Positions 1 to 6,609 of a stretch of 9,401 nt of DNA are shown here, piece by piece. A program made the translations under genes and the position numbers. The first letter of the stretch is position 1, and each line of letters starts with the position of its first letter. The notes beneath the pieces are model-generated. The model did not search any database and had not been told where the DNA came from. It saw only the letters and a list, made by a program, of their open reading frames with translations. Origin of the DNA: Acidobacteriota bacterium (lineage in GTDB: Bacteria > Actinomycetota > Acidimicrobiia > Spongiisociales > UBA5794); the NCBI GenBank assembly GCA_022574065.1, contig JACZST010000061.1:1-9401 (forward strand). The letters run 5' to 3'.

Positions 1-161
1 TCGCCAGTGAACTCGCGATGATGACCGTGTGGAGCGGACGTCGCGAATCATTCATGACGGTCACGTTCACGCGTTGAGACGGCAGGAAGCGGAAAGCGGA
101 TCAACTGCTGTGACCCACATCCGCATGACAGCGCACGCACGACATCGGCAGTCACGAACCC

Positions 162-323
162 ATGGGACTTGGCCTCGGCGATCTTGCCTTGTACCGCCGC
201 TCGAGCGAGGGCTAGCGCCGCCTACTCGTCGAGAGCGGGGTCGACGACATCGTCCTCACGCCGGCCTTCACCGGGCTCCCCACCAACCTGTTGCGGCCCA
301 GCATCGAGGCCGCGGGCCTCGAC
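162..323 (+). pseudogene. Nitronate monooxygenase, decayed 3' fragment
   Basis: The + strand frame starting at 216 reads LVESGVDD, DIVLTPAFTG, then LRPSIEAAGLD. I recognise this as the C-terminal region of nitronate monooxygenases (2-nitropropane dioxygenases, FMN-dependent TIM-barrel enzymes that oxidise alkyl nitronates). The match stops at 323, where the next expected residue (Pro) is replaced and the sequence becomes the antisense of a peptidase gene. Upstream, a TAG at 213-215 closes this frame. The frame one register over reads ASAAY at 211-225, which fits the residues expected just before LVES, so a frameshift lies near 225-228. Similarity fades back to an ATG-GGA at 162, which resembles the family's MGT motif. 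No start, N-terminal domain or proper stop remains, so no functional product is expected. The 226-323 identification is firm; the 162-225 extension is weaker. Confidence 0.72.
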
Positions 324-1645
324 GCGGAGGTCGGCGAGGAGCAGCCCGCCCAGTTGGTAGACGCCACCGTTGAACAGGTCGGTCGGGGGCGGGAGACCGG
401 GCGGCGCGTACCCGGCGGTCGACGCCGCCTGGCGGCGGTCCGCAACGACCTGGTCGTAGACGGCTCGGCCCTGGCGATGTTCGATCCACAACAACTCGGA
501 GTAGGTCGCAAAACCCTCGTTGAGCCAGATATCGCTCCACTGGGCGATCGAGACCGAGTTCCCGAACCACTGATGGGCCAGCTCGTGGACCAGGACGAAC
601 TCAAAGAAGGGAGAGTCGACAATCACCCTGCCGAACACCGAAAACGTCTGGTTCTCCAGGGCAGCGGGGAACCCGCCGACAACGGTGATCCCGTAGCGGT
701 CGAAGGGATATGGTCCGAACGCCTCCTCGAGGACTGTCAGCATCTCCCCGGTGTCATCCAGGGCGTCGGGTGGGTCGGCAACGAGGTCTGCGGGAAGGAA
801 GTTGCGGATAGGAATCCCCGCCGCCTCGCTCGATACCGGGTCTTCGACGAGCTGGTAGCCCTCACCGATGACGATTGTCGCCAGGTAGGGCGCCATCGGT
901 GTTGTCATCTCCCAGGCGTAGGTGAGCGTCTCCACGATCTCTTGCCCAGGTTCGATCCCGAGGAACTCACCGGTTGCCCCTACCGCGTACCCATCCGGGA
1001 CGGTGACGATGAAGGAGAAAGTGGCCTTGTCCAGAGGATGATCGTTGGAGGGGAACCAGGTGTGGGCGGCGTCGGGCTCGGCAACGATGTACTGCTCACC
1101 CTCTGGACCTTCTCGCCAGCCGATGGCTACGCGATCGAAGGCGGGGGAGCTCGAGGCAGTGGGATTGCCGGCGTAGGCGATGGTGACGTCGAAGCGTTCG
1201 CCGGAGGCGATGGGAACCGCCGGGGTGATGGTGAGCTCGCCCGCGTTGCGCTCGAACGTGGCCGGAAGGTCGCCGACGCGTAGGTCGACGATATCGAAAC
1301 CGGTGAAGTCGAGGTTGAACGCGGTCAGATCCTGGGTGGCCATGGCGGTGATGACGACGGCGGCGTCGAGCACGTTGTCGTCGGGGTCGTAGAACAGATC
1401 GAGGTCGTAGTGCTGGACGTCATACCCACCGTTGCCCAGCGTCGGGTAGTAGTCGTCGCCGATACCGGCCGCGCCCACAGTTGACGACTGCGCCGCGTTG
1501 GCGGATGTGGTCGTGTGGTCGTGGTCGTGGTCGATGGTGTAGATATGTCTGGCGACGTAGCAGTGGTGGTGGTCGCCGCCGGGCTACACGCCGCCGTCAC
1601 GAGGGCGAGCAAGACCAGGGACGCGAGCGGTTGCCTCCGGCGCAT
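318..1645 (-). pseudogene. Secreted M1-family aminopeptidase, frameshifted and 3'-truncated
   Basis: The catalytic frame, openable from a GTG at 1478, encodes a gluzincin metallopeptidase of family M1, which removes N-terminal residues from peptides using zinc. It shows the substrate-binding motif GGFPAALENQ (residues 268-277 from that GTG), the zinc motif HELAHQ (298-303) and the third ligand Glu 18 residues after the second His, in WLNEGFA. The real start is probably the ATG at 1645 in another frame. It encodes a lipoprotein signal peptide (MRRRQPLASLVLLALVTAACS, with lipobox TAAC) followed by a Thr/Ser linker. The frames join if a 2-bp GT at 1513-1514 is removed. The 3' end is lost: the family's VYQxGxLLLxxLRxE stretch breaks off at 318-323 against a nitronate monooxygenase remnant, and the frame then runs through unrelated sequence to a stop at 222. 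Some 60-100 C-terminal residues are missing by comparison with family length. A cytosolic GTG-initiated product is conceivable but would lack secretion and the C-terminal helices. Confidence 0.8.
1507..1532. repeat. Hexanucleotide array GTGGTC x4 with a GT insertion
   Basis: On the + strand the sequence is GTGGTC, then GT, then three more GTGGTC units. Read on the reverse strand the hexamers are Thr-Thr codon pairs in the linker between lipobox and catalytic domain of the aminopeptidase. The extra GT at 1513-1514 breaks the frame. Without it the linker would read eight consecutive Thr codons followed by Ser-Ala-Asn-Ala-Ala and continue into the M1 domain. Confidence 0.85.
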
Positions 1646-1762
1646 CGGTGGAGCCTACGCCCGGTCAACGGTAACGAAAGCTTCCTAAGACTGCGCATCG
1701 AATGGGTGACCGGTCGTCTCGACAGAAGTGGAGCTATCTTCCCGCTTCGCCGCTGGGGCCAC

Positions 1763-1817
1763 GGCTCCGCAAATGGCCTTGCCGACAGAGACCGGATCGC
1801 GCCCTATTTGCGGAGCC
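1763..1817. repeat. Perfect 12-bp inverted repeat, possible terminator
   Basis: GGCTCCGCAAAT at 1763-1774 is exactly complementary to ATTTGCGGAGCC at 1806-1817, with a 31-bp spacer. It starts 2 bp beyond the stop codon of the reverse-strand oxidoreductase, so its transcript would fold into a 12-bp stem. There is no T-run after the stem in either direction. It is therefore either a non-canonical terminator or mRNA-stabilising hairpin, an operator, or the ends of a tiny non-coding element. The rest of the 1646-1819 spacer shows nothing I can name. Confidence 0.6.
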
Positions 1818-1819
1818 TC

Positions 1820-2854
1820 CTACAGGACGAGTTCGGCCAAGGTCCGCAGCGTCTTGGGATCGGTCGAGTTCAGGATCAGGGTGGTCACCCCGGCCTGGCG
1901 CCACACGTCGAGGCGATCGGCGATTCGCTGCTTGCTCCCAATGAGGCTGAGCTCATCGACCAGGTCGTCGGGAACTGCCCTGAGCGCTTCCATCTTCTTA
2001 CCGCCCAGGTACAACTCCTGGATCTGTTCGGCGGCCTTCTCGTACCCGTACCGTTTGGCCAGGTCGTTGTAGAAGTTCTTGCCCTTAGCCCCCATGCCTC
2101 CGATGTACAGCGCCAGCATCGGTTTCGACTCGAGCCTGGCGCGGTCGAGATCGTCGGTCACCGAGGCGAACACCGATGCCGCGATGTCGAAGCGCTCGGC
2201 CTTCTCCGCGTCGCCTGAGGCGGCGAAGCCCTCGTCGAGGAGCGACCCGTAGATGTCCTTGGCCCGCTCCGGCGAGTAGAACAGCGGCAGCCAGCCGTCT
2301 GCTATCTCGGCGGTGAGCCGAACGTTCTTGGGTCCGATGGCGGCCAGGTAGATCGGGAGGTGCGGGTTCTTCGGCTTCACCATCAGCTTCAACGGCTTTC
2401 CCAACCCGGTGGAGCCTGCGCCGCGAAAGGGGATCTGGTAATAGTCGCCGTCGAAGGTGACGGGCTCATCACGGGCGAGCGCCTTGCGGACGATGGTGAC
2501 GTATTCGCGGGTGACGCCGAGCGGCTTGCCGTAGGGCCGGCCGTGCCATCCCTCGACGACCTGCGGGCCGGAGACGCCGAGGCCCAGCAGGAACCGGCCG
2601 TTCGACATCTGGTCGATGGTGGCGGCGGTCATGGCAGTCATCGTCGGCGACCGTGCCGGCATCTGCATGATGCCGGCGCCCAGTTTGATCGTTTCGGTGC
2701 GGGCGGCCAGAAACGCCAGCGGCGTCAACGCATCGGAGCCGTATGCCTCTGCCGTCCACACCGAGTGGTAGCCGAGCTTCTCGACTTCGGTGATGATGCT
2801 CGAATCCTCAGCGACCGCCGTACCCCAGTATCCGAGGTTGATCCCAAGCCGCAT
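1820..2854 (-). CDS. LLM-class oxidoreductase, probably F420-dependent
   Basis: This 344-residue protein has the luciferase-like monooxygenase TIM-barrel fold. It opens MRLGINLGYWG, followed by GYHSVWTAEAYGSDALTPL, LGAGIMQMPARSPTMTAM, and SNGRFLLGLGVSGPQVVEGW. This layout is typical of actinobacterial LLM-class oxidoreductases that use coenzyme F420 for hydride transfer, whereas true FMN luciferases look different. The C-terminal segment IADRLDVWRQAGVTTLIL is also typical. The length is normal, and the ATG at 2854 gives the canonical N-terminal beta strand. No clear Shine-Dalgarno sequence precedes it, so the transcript may be leaderless or weakly initiated. The gene is alone on its strand, divergent from the forward block, and nothing nearby names its substrate. 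The subfamily and F420 preference are inferred from overall resemblance and not from a diagnostic residue. Confidence 0.88.
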   Translation of the reverse strand: MRLGINLGYWGTAVAEDSSIITEVEKLGYHSVWTAEAYGSDALTPLAFLAARTETIKLGAGIMQMPARSPTMTAMTAATIDQMSNGRFLLGLGVSGPQVVEGWHGRPYGKPLGVTREYVTIVRKALARDEPVTFDGDYYQIPFRGAGSTGLGKPLKLMVKPKNPHLPIYLAAIGPKNVRLTAEIADGWLPLFYSPERAKDIYGSLLDEGFAASGDAEKAERFDIAASVFASVTDDLDRARLESKPMLALYIGGMGAKGKNFYNDLAKRYGYEKAAEQIQELYLGGKKMEALRAVPDDLVDELSLIGSKQRIADRLDVWRQAGVTTLILNSTDPKTLRTLAELVL

Positions 2855-2869
2855 GCCGGCGAGGGTAAT

Positions 2870-2961
2870 GAGTTCCCAGTCCCCACTTCCGAGTTCCCAG
2901 TTGTCGGCTGAGCGTTTGGTGGCTAGGAACTGGCCACCTTGCGACTTGCGACTTGCGACTT
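2870..2961. repeat. Degenerate 7-bp-period repeat array in divergent intergenic region
   Basis: From 2870 the DNA can be cut into heptamers: GAGTTCC, CAGTCCC, CACTTCC, GAGTTCC, CAGTTGT. This makes the 11-mer GAGTTCCCAGT recur exactly 21 bp apart (2870-2880 and 2891-2901). Further on, CTTGCGA is repeated perfectly three times (2938-2958) plus a partial fourth copy. In between, GGTGGC (2918-2923) and GCCACC (2933-2938) form a 6-bp inverted repeat around a 9-bp loop. The array lies between two divergent genes. It resembles in form the heptanucleotide STRR repeats described in cyanobacteria, though the unit sequences differ. Confidence 0.7.
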
Positions 2962-2966
2962 CGTGT

Positions 2967-2988
2967 CACACCCCGTCCTTACGGTGTG
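2967..2988 (+). promoter_or_regulatory. Small hairpin in the leader of the forward block
   Basis: CACA (2967-2970) pairs with TGTG (2985-2988) and CCGT (2973-2976) pairs with ACGG (2981-2984), leaving a CC bulge and a CCTT loop. The stem ends 4 bases before the ribosome binding site of the four-cysteine protein. It could modulate initiation, or mark the edge of the neighbouring repeat array. There is no direct evidence for a regulatory role. Confidence 0.35.
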
Positions 2989-2992
2989 GATC

Positions 2993-3000
2993 GAGGAGGA
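2993..3000 (+). promoter_or_regulatory. Strong ribosome binding site
   Basis: GAGGAGGA contains AGGAGG four bases before the ATG at 3004. It decides the start of the small four-Cys gene, ruling out in-frame starts further upstream such as the one at 2953, which would translate through the repeat array and hairpin. Confidence 0.8.
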
Positions 3001-3003
3001 CGA

Positions 3004-3210
3004 ATGATCATCGACTGTGACACGTGCGTGATGGATGGGACGTCGGCGTGTGCCGATTGCATCGTTCCGGTGCTGCTAGCCGGCACCGACGGCAGGATCG
3101 AGGTCGGCGCCATCGAGGAAGCGGCGCTGCGCAACCTGTCGGATGCCGGTCTGGTTGCCCCTTTGAGACTCGTGCCCCGCGATCCTGAGCAGGACGCAGT
3201 TACCGGCTAG
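3004..3210 (+). CDS. Small conserved four-cysteine protein
   Basis: This 68-residue soluble protein begins MIIDCDTCVMDG. It carries two CxxC pairs, C5/C8 and C16/C19, spaced like a small zinc ribbon or other metal knuckle. The C-terminal part (EEAALRNLSDAGLVAPLRLV) looks like a short helical domain. The pattern IDCDTCVxxGxxxCxDCxVxVLL followed by a 'leucine-rich AGLV.PLRL' tail recalls a family of uncharacterised actinobacterial proteins, but I cannot name a function. The four thiols could bind Zn2+ or Fe-S; that is inference. The start is set by the AGGAGG at 2994. It is the first gene of the forward block, and only 15 bp separate it from the QueG-like reductase, so the two are probably co-transcribed. 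Confidence 0.85.
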   Translation: MIIDCDTCVMDGTSACADCIVPVLLAGTDGRIEVGAIEEAALRNLSDAGLVAPLRLVPRDPEQDAVTG

Positions 3211-3225
3211 CCGTATGGTTGTGGC

Positions 3226-4311
3226 GTGTTGCGGCAGCGCCTCGATGAGATTGCGAAGAGTCATGGCTGCGTTGGCTTCGGGGTGACCACTGCCGACGGA
3301 TTCGCTGACGTTGCCGAAACCATGGAAACCCGCGCAGCTGAGGGGCTCAGCGCCGACCTGCCGTTCACCTACACCGACACCGAGGTCGCGACCGATGTCC
3401 GTAGAACCCATCCATGGGCTGAGCGCATCGTTGCGGTTGCTCATCCCTACGTGCCCGGCACCGCCGCTACCGACTCCACCGAACCGGGCACGATGCGGAT
3501 CGCCCGGTTTGCAGAGACCGACCACTATGTCGGGTTGCGAGCAGCCGTCGAGGCGATCGCAGCCGCGCTCGATGCTCACGGGCACCGCTCAGCCGTCTTC
3601 GCCGACGACTCGCGATTGGTCGATCGCGCCGCGGCGGTTCGTGCCGGGATCGGGTGGTGGGGCAAGAGCACGATGGTCCTGGTTCCTGGGTCCGGGCCAT
3701 GGGTGCTGCTCGGCTCGGTAGTCACCGACGCCGACTTGCCGGTTGACCAACCGATGCGGCGTTCCTGCGGCACTTGCGTTGCTTGCATGCCGGCGTGCCC
3801 GACCGGAGCCATCGTCGCGCCGGGTGTGCTCGACGCCAGCCGGTGTCTCGCCTACTGGTTGCAGACCGCAGGGGTGATTCCCGAAAACCTCAGGGAAGCG
3901 GTCGGCGATCGGCTGTATGGCTGTGACGACTGCATCACCGCCTGCCCGCCGGGGCATCGCGTGCTGGAGCAGAGCATCGATCTGCCGCTGCGCCCGCAGA
4001 TTCTCGACATACTCGGCACAGACGACCAGACACTGTTGCGGCGGTACGCCCACTTCTATCTCCCCGGCCGCCGCCCCCGGATCCTCAGGCGCAACGCCCT
4101 GGTGGTGGCGGGAAACGATGGCTCCCCACAGCTGCGCGATGTCGTGATCGGCTACCTGGGCCATCCCGACTGGCTGCTGCGAGCGCACGCAGCCTGGTCT
4201 GCCGCCCGGTTCGTCGGCAGCGTCACCGACGCCGCCCTGGACAGGGCACACGCCGCCGAGCGCGACACCCGGGTCCGTGACGAGCTCGAGCTTGCTATCG
4301 GTCTACGCTGA
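3226..4311 (+). CDS. QueG-like epoxyqueuosine reductase family protein
   Basis: This 361-residue protein belongs to the double-[4Fe-4S], cobalamin-dependent QueG family. Members of this family reduce epoxyqueuosine to queuosine in tRNA. The N-terminal half resembles the cobalamin-binding region, with ADDSRLVDRA (the catalytic Asp should be D127 or D128) and AGIGWWGKST (residues 140-149). The ferredoxin-type domain has C181, C184, C187 and C191 in CGTCVACMPACPTGAI, C207 in RCLAYW, and C233, C236 and C240 in GCDDCITACP: eight cysteines, enough for two clusters. The C-terminal ~110 residues look HEAT-repeat-like, as in QueG. The start is a GTG without a good ribosome binding site, so it may be coupled to the upstream gene. 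No queuosine genes (tgt, queA, queC-F) are in the window, and the usual CPWN after the last cysteine is CPPGH here. The family call is firm; the reaction is uncertain. Confidence 0.85.
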   Translation: MLRQRLDEIAKSHGCVGFGVTTADGFADVAETMETRAAEGLSADLPFTYTDTEVATDVRRTHPWAERIVAVAHPYVPGTAATDSTEPGTMRIARFAETDHYVGLRAAVEAIAAALDAHGHRSAVFADDSRLVDRAAAVRAGIGWWGKSTMVLVPGSGPWVLLGSVVTDADLPVDQPMRRSCGTCVACMPACPTGAIVAPGVLDASRCLAYWLQTAGVIPENLREAVGDRLYGCDDCITACPPGHRVLEQSIDLPLRPQILDILGTDDQTLLRRYAHFYLPGRRPRILRRNALVVAGNDGSPQLRDVVIGYLGHPDWLLRAHAAWSAARFVGSVTDAALDRAHAAERDTRVRDELELAIGLR

Positions 4312-4315
4312 TCTC

Positions 4316-4603
4316 ATGGTCTGGATCTACGCCATAGCGCTCGCCCTCGGGTTGCTGGCGCTGCTGGTGTGGATCGTCGGCGTCGCCGTCGGAGCCTGGG
4401 TCGATGGCTGGGAATTTGCCGATCCGGAGCGACGACTCGGTGAGACAGGACGATCGGCTACCGCTGCCGTGTTCGGATTTGGGATGGGCGGGATGTCGGC
4501 CACCTTCGCCGGCTGGAACCCGGTAATCGCCGCCGCAGCCGCCCTCGTCGGAGGTGCGGCACTGGTTGCCGTAGCACGGGTGTTCGCCCCCGCGCCAAGC
4601 TGA
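4316..4603 (+). CDS. Small two-helix membrane protein
   Basis: I do not recognise a named family. The 95-residue product starts MVWIYAIALALGLLALLVW, an N-terminal membrane segment reaching to about residue 25. A polar stretch with acidic and basic residues (EFADPERRLGETGR) follows, then a Gly/Ala-rich hydrophobic region ending in a second membrane segment around VIAAAAALVGGAALVAVA. The ATG at 4316 lies 4 bp after the QueG-like stop and gives a clean membrane-protein N-terminus. An alternative GTG at 4277 would overlap the previous gene by 35 bp and add 13 residues. The stop overlaps the next start in TGATG, so translation is probably coupled to the phosphoesterase. Its role is unknown. Confidence 0.75.
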   Translation: MVWIYAIALALGLLALLVWIVGVAVGAWVDGWEFADPERRLGETGRSATAAVFGFGMGGMSATFAGWNPVIAAAAALVGGAALVAVARVFAPAPS

Positions 4604-5355
4604 TGCTCCTCGTTGCCGACGTCCACGGCGCCGTTGACTCCCTCGCCAGGGTCGCCTCGCAGGGCGAGCCGCTGCTCGTGCTCGGCGATCTGATCAACTT
4701 CATCGATTATCGAACACGAACCGGGATCATCGCCGACGTCTCCGGTCACGATCTGGCCGACCGATTCGTGGCGTTGCGGACCGAAGGGCGCACCGAAGAA
4801 GCCTCTGCCATGTGGCGGGAGCACGCCAGGGGTCGCGAGAACGAGCTCAGATCGCAGTACGACGAGGCGATCGCCGCGGCCTACCAAGAGATCTGTGCTG
4901 CCCTCGACGGATCGGAGGCCTATGTCACCTACGGCAATGTCGACCGGCCCGAGATGCTCGCCGAGCATCTGCCGGCTTCTGCCCGTTTTGTCGATGCCGA
5001 GGTCATCGAGATCGAAGGGATCACTGTCGGCTTCGCCGGAGGCGGGACCGTTCGGATCGGGACACCGGGCGAGGTCACGGAAGATGAAATGGCGGAGAAG
5101 CTCGCCAAGTTGGGGTCGGTCGATGTGCTCTGCACCCACGTCCCACCAGAGATTCCGGCCCTGGCCACCGATGTGATCGGTGGGAGGGAAAAGGGGTCGC
5201 AGGCGATCCTGGATTATGTCGAGACACACGAGCCGCCCTTTCACTACTTCGGCGACATTCACCAACCTCGAGCGACGACCTGGCGGATTGGGAGCACGGT
5301 GACCAGGAACCTGGGCTACTTCCGTGCCACAGGGCGCGCCACCAGGCATGGCTGA
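4603..5355 (+). CDS. Metallophosphoesterase family protein
   Basis: This 250-residue protein of the calcineurin-like phosphoesterase superfamily should hydrolyse phosphoester bonds with a two-metal centre. Visible motifs in order are DVHG (residues 6-9), GDLINF (from 28), GNVD (111-114), THVPP (from 178) and GDIHQP (217-222). The last normally reads GHxH, so one expected metal-ligand His is Asp here. Between the second and third motifs lies a long charged helical insert (residues about 50-95, rich in Glu, Arg and Ala), likely a cap. The C-terminus RNLGYFRATGRA looks intact. It starts within the TGATG overlap with the membrane-protein gene and overlaps the methyltransferase start by 8 bp. The substrate is unknown: a phosphodiesterase or a nucleotide/phosphoprotein phosphatase are both possible. 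Confidence 0.87.
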   Translation: MLLVADVHGAVDSLARVASQGEPLLVLGDLINFIDYRTRTGIIADVSGHDLADRFVALRTEGRTEEASAMWREHARGRENELRSQYDEAIAAAYQEICAALDGSEAYVTYGNVDRPEMLAEHLPASARFVDAEVIEIEGITVGFAGGGTVRIGTPGEVTEDEMAEKLAKLGSVDVLCTHVPPEIPALATDVIGGREKGSQAILDYVETHEPPFHYFGDIHQPRATTWRIGSTVTRNLGYFRATGRATRHG

Positions 5356-6073
5356 GGTCGACCTAGATCGACTTGCCGCAGGATATCGGCACCGGCCGCC
5401 CTCCCGTGCCTCCCTCGAGCGGGCTCGCCTGGCAGGGGAAGGCCTCCACTCTGGATCGGCGATCCTGGACGTCGGTGGCGGGCCTGGGCACCACGCCGGA
5501 GTGTGGAGGGACCTGGGACACCGCCCGGTGGTGCTCGATCCTGCCAGGGAAATGATCCGTCCGGCGGTCGAGCGAGGGATCACGGTCGTTCGCGGTGTGT
5601 CCCAGGCGCTGCCGTTTCGTGACAAGGCGTTCGACCTTGCCTGGTTCCACTTGTCGCTCCACTACGGGGACTGGCCCCTGGCGGTGGACGAGGCGGTCAG
5701 GGTGACCAAGCGAGGTGGAAGAGTCGAGATCTGGACGCTGGCGCCCGATCACCACGCAACGTCCATGCTGGCGCGCTGGTTTCCCAGCGTTACCGCTGTC
5801 GACGCTGCCCGTTTCCCCGAGTCGTCGACAGTCGAGGCCTACCTACGAAAAGCCACAGACGAAGTCGATCGCACAACGGTGATCGAGCACAAGGCGCCAA
5901 CGGCGGGGGAGTGGGTCGCCGCCGTCGAAGCAGGCTTCGTGTCGACCCTCCAGTTCGTCGATGCGCACGAGCTACGAACCGGCATCGCCGCCTTTTCCGC
6001 AGCGAACCGGGATCCGACGGTCGAGGTCGCTTACGAGTTGCGGCTCGACCATATCGTCGCAACTGCACGCTGA
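5348..6073 (+). CDS. SAM-dependent class I methyltransferase
   Basis: This 241-residue Rossmann-fold methyltransferase transfers a methyl group from S-adenosylmethionine to an unidentified acceptor. Motif I is ILDVGGGPGHHA (residues 39-50), the acidic ribose-binding residue is D64 in VVLDPA, and the region after strand 4 reads FDLAWFHLSLHY with GGRVEIWTL as motif III. This resembles the Methyltransf_11/UbiE-like group. The ATG at 5348 overlaps the phosphoesterase stop. A GTG at 5324 would add eight residues of proline-rich sequence and is less likely. No neighbour defines the substrate. Confidence 0.85.
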   Translation: MAEVDLDRLAAGYRHRPPSRASLERARLAGEGLHSGSAILDVGGGPGHHAGVWRDLGHRPVVLDPAREMIRPAVERGITVVRGVSQALPFRDKAFDLAWFHLSLHYGDWPLAVDEAVRVTKRGGRVEIWTLAPDHHATSMLARWFPSVTAVDAARFPESSTVEAYLRKATDEVDRTTVIEHKAPTAGEWVAAVEAGFVSTLQFVDAHELRTGIAAFSAANRDPTVEVAYELRLDHIVATAR

Positions 6074-6106
6074 CTCTCACGTGTGGTGTGGCTGCGTCTG
6101 CCGACC

Positions 6107-6127
6107 GGTGGCTGGTGGCTGGTAGGC
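6107..6127. repeat. Heptamer repeat GGTGGCT x2 plus variant
   Basis: GGTGGCT (6107-6113), GGTGGCT (6114-6120) and GGTAGGC (6121-6127) form a 7-bp-period array in the 95-bp gap between the methyltransferase and SRPBCC genes. The same heptamer GGTGGCT also occurs once at 2918-2924 inside the divergent-region array. Confidence 0.65.
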
Positions 6128-6130
6128 CGC

Positions 6131-6136
6131 TACTCT
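6131..6136 (+). promoter_or_regulatory. Possible -10 element for the SRPBCC-ArsA genes
   Basis: TACTCT fits the actinobacterial TANNNT -10 consensus and lies about 33 bp before the ATG at 6169, in the only sizeable gap of the forward block. No convincing -35 is seen at the expected distance, where the heptamer repeat sits. This is a weak candidate for an internal promoter. Confidence 0.25.
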
Positions 6137-6168
6137 TTGCCCAAGGGGCGGGAGCCGAAGGAGTTGCG

Positions 6169-6609
6169 ATGGAGGGCACGGTTCAAACGATCGACGTATC
6201 CGCCGAGCCGCAGCGCATCTACGAGATTGCGATCGATCTCGAGGCCTATCCGGAGTGGGCGAAAGGGGTGAAATCCGCCCAGGTCACCGAGGTCGACGAT
6301 CAGGGGCGCCCGACGGTTGCCGATTTCACCATCGACGCAATGATCAAGGAGATCTCGTACACCCTCGAGTACGACTACGACCGCGACAACGGATTTGCCT
6401 GGGCGGCACGTCCTAACAACGACATCACCGTGCTCGAGGGAAGCTATCAGTTCAACGCCCTCGATGATGGCGCGGGCACCGAAATCGTCTACGCATTGAG
6501 GGTGGAGCCCACCTTCAAGGTCCCAGGATTCTTACGCCGGCAGGCCGAGAAGCAAATCGTCGGTACTGCGTTGCGCGGGTTGAAGAACCAGGCAGAAGGA
6601 AGTGCTTGA
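6169..6609 (+). CDS. SRPBCC (START-like) family protein
   Basis: This 146-residue protein has the START/polyketide-cyclase helix-grip fold. It opens MEGTVQTIDVSAEPQRIYEI, the usual first strand and helix, followed by EAYPEWAKGVKSAQV, then alternating strands and a C-terminal helix (FLRRQAEKQIVGTALRGL). Family members bind lipids, quinones or other hydrophobic ligands in a central cavity; some are cyclases and many are uncharacterised. The ATG at 6169 is chosen because AAGGAG (6158-6163) precedes it by 5 bases and because it gives the standard N-terminus. Longer in-frame starts reach back into the methyltransferase gene. The stop overlaps the ArsA start as TGATG, which links the two proteins in expression and suggests they work together. 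Confidence 0.88.
   Translation: MEGTVQTIDVSAEPQRIYEIAIDLEAYPEWAKGVKSAQVTEVDDQGRPTVADFTIDAMIKEISYTLEYDYDRDNGFAWAARPNNDITVLEGSYQFNALDDGAGTEIVYALRVEPTFKVPGFLRRQAEKQIVGTALRGLKNQAEGSA

Noticed and set aside
1..55. Possible reverse-strand start at 55 reading MNDSRRPLHTVIIASSLA and running off the left edge
   Set aside because: It is only 18 codons, has no ribosome binding site, and sits beside damaged sequence, so it cannot be told from chance. I see nothing else supportable in 1-161.
291..1283. Long + strand open frame of 330 codons
   Set aside because: It is antisense to the M1 peptidase, whose zinc and GxxxAxEN motifs are unmistakable on the other strand. Only its first residues (RPSIEAAGLD) are real, belonging to the oxygenase remnant.
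1481..2218. 245-codon + strand frame across the lipoprotein start and LLM 3' end
   Set aside because: It is low-complexity Arg/Trp-rich at first and then antisense to the LLM oxidoreductase. There is no start context or recognisable domain.
2870..2961. CRISPR-like array
   Set aside because: The units are 7 bp with no unique spacers, no long direct repeats and no cas genes.
4327..5625. 432-codon reverse-strand open frame
   Set aside because: It lies opposite the membrane-protein, phosphoesterase and methyltransferase genes and shows no domain pattern. It is a product of high GC content.
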